Positions 13,754-13,768 of a DNA stretch of 13,768 bases are shown one piece after another. The notes beneath the pieces are model-generated. The model saw only the letters and a list, made by a program, of their open reading frames with translations. It did no database searches and was not told the DNA's origin. Both the position numbers and the translations under genes were made by a program. Numbering within the stretch: position 1 is the stretch's first letter; every line of letters starts with the position of its first letter. This DNA comes from an uncultured Collinsella sp. (lineage in GTDB: Bacteria > Actinomycetota > Coriobacteriia > Coriobacteriales > Coriobacteriaceae). The DNA is taken from contig URGY01000030.1 of the NCBI GenBank assembly GCA_900547505.1, positions 1-13,768 of the forward strand, in the 5' to 3' direction.

Positions 13754-13768
13754 GCCCAGCTCAGCGGG

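Overview
The window is GC-rich and almost entirely one minus-strand operon for a formate hydrogenlyase of the Hyf (FHL-2, group 4a [NiFe] hydrogenase) type, at the end of a draft contig. Bases 1-48 are not genomic: they are an Illumina Nextera adapter with its i5 index. Gene content, GC-rich coding style and the RelB/DinJ-like neighbour suggest an anaerobic gut actinobacterium of the Coriobacteriia, perhaps Collinsella. That assignment is inference, because the window holds no phylogenetic marker.

Layout in the direction of transcription (right to left): a HydN-like four-cluster ferredoxin (13147-12629); fdhF, a selenocysteine formate dehydrogenase H (12552-10330) whose in-frame TGA at 12135-12133 is followed by a bacterial SECIS hairpin; a strong GC-rich hairpin (10308-10274); then hyfA, hyfB, hyfC, hyfD, hyfE, hyfF, hyfG, hyfH and the first 143 codons of hyfI. 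The hyf genes are separated by 1-17 bases, or overlap by 8, and nearly all carry good Shine-Dalgarno sequences, so they should be co-transcribed and partly translationally coupled. The order is that of E. coli hyfABCDEFGHI. Having fdhF and a hydN homologue directly upstream differs from E. coli, where these genes lie elsewhere.

Working model: FdhF oxidises formate to CO2. Electrons pass through HydN/HyfA and the HyfH ferredoxin to the HyfI proximal cluster and the [NiFe] site in HyfG, which reduces protons to H2. HyfB, HyfD and HyfF are antiporter-like subunits that keep the charged residues of the proton channels. With HyfC and HyfE they form a membrane arm that could couple H2 production to ion pumping. 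No hyfJ/hycH, hycI-type protease, hyp, formate channel or fhlA-type regulator lies in the window; some may follow hyfI beyond the contig end.

To the right (13148-13576) is a 429-base intergenic region, AT-rich over most of its length. It holds a candidate promoter for each direction, a perfect 11-bp dyad and a family of TGYAATAC half-sites. Beyond it, on the plus strand, is a complete 58-codon ribbon-helix-helix gene resembling RelB/DinJ antitoxins. The least explained parts of the window are this regulatory region and the small gene.
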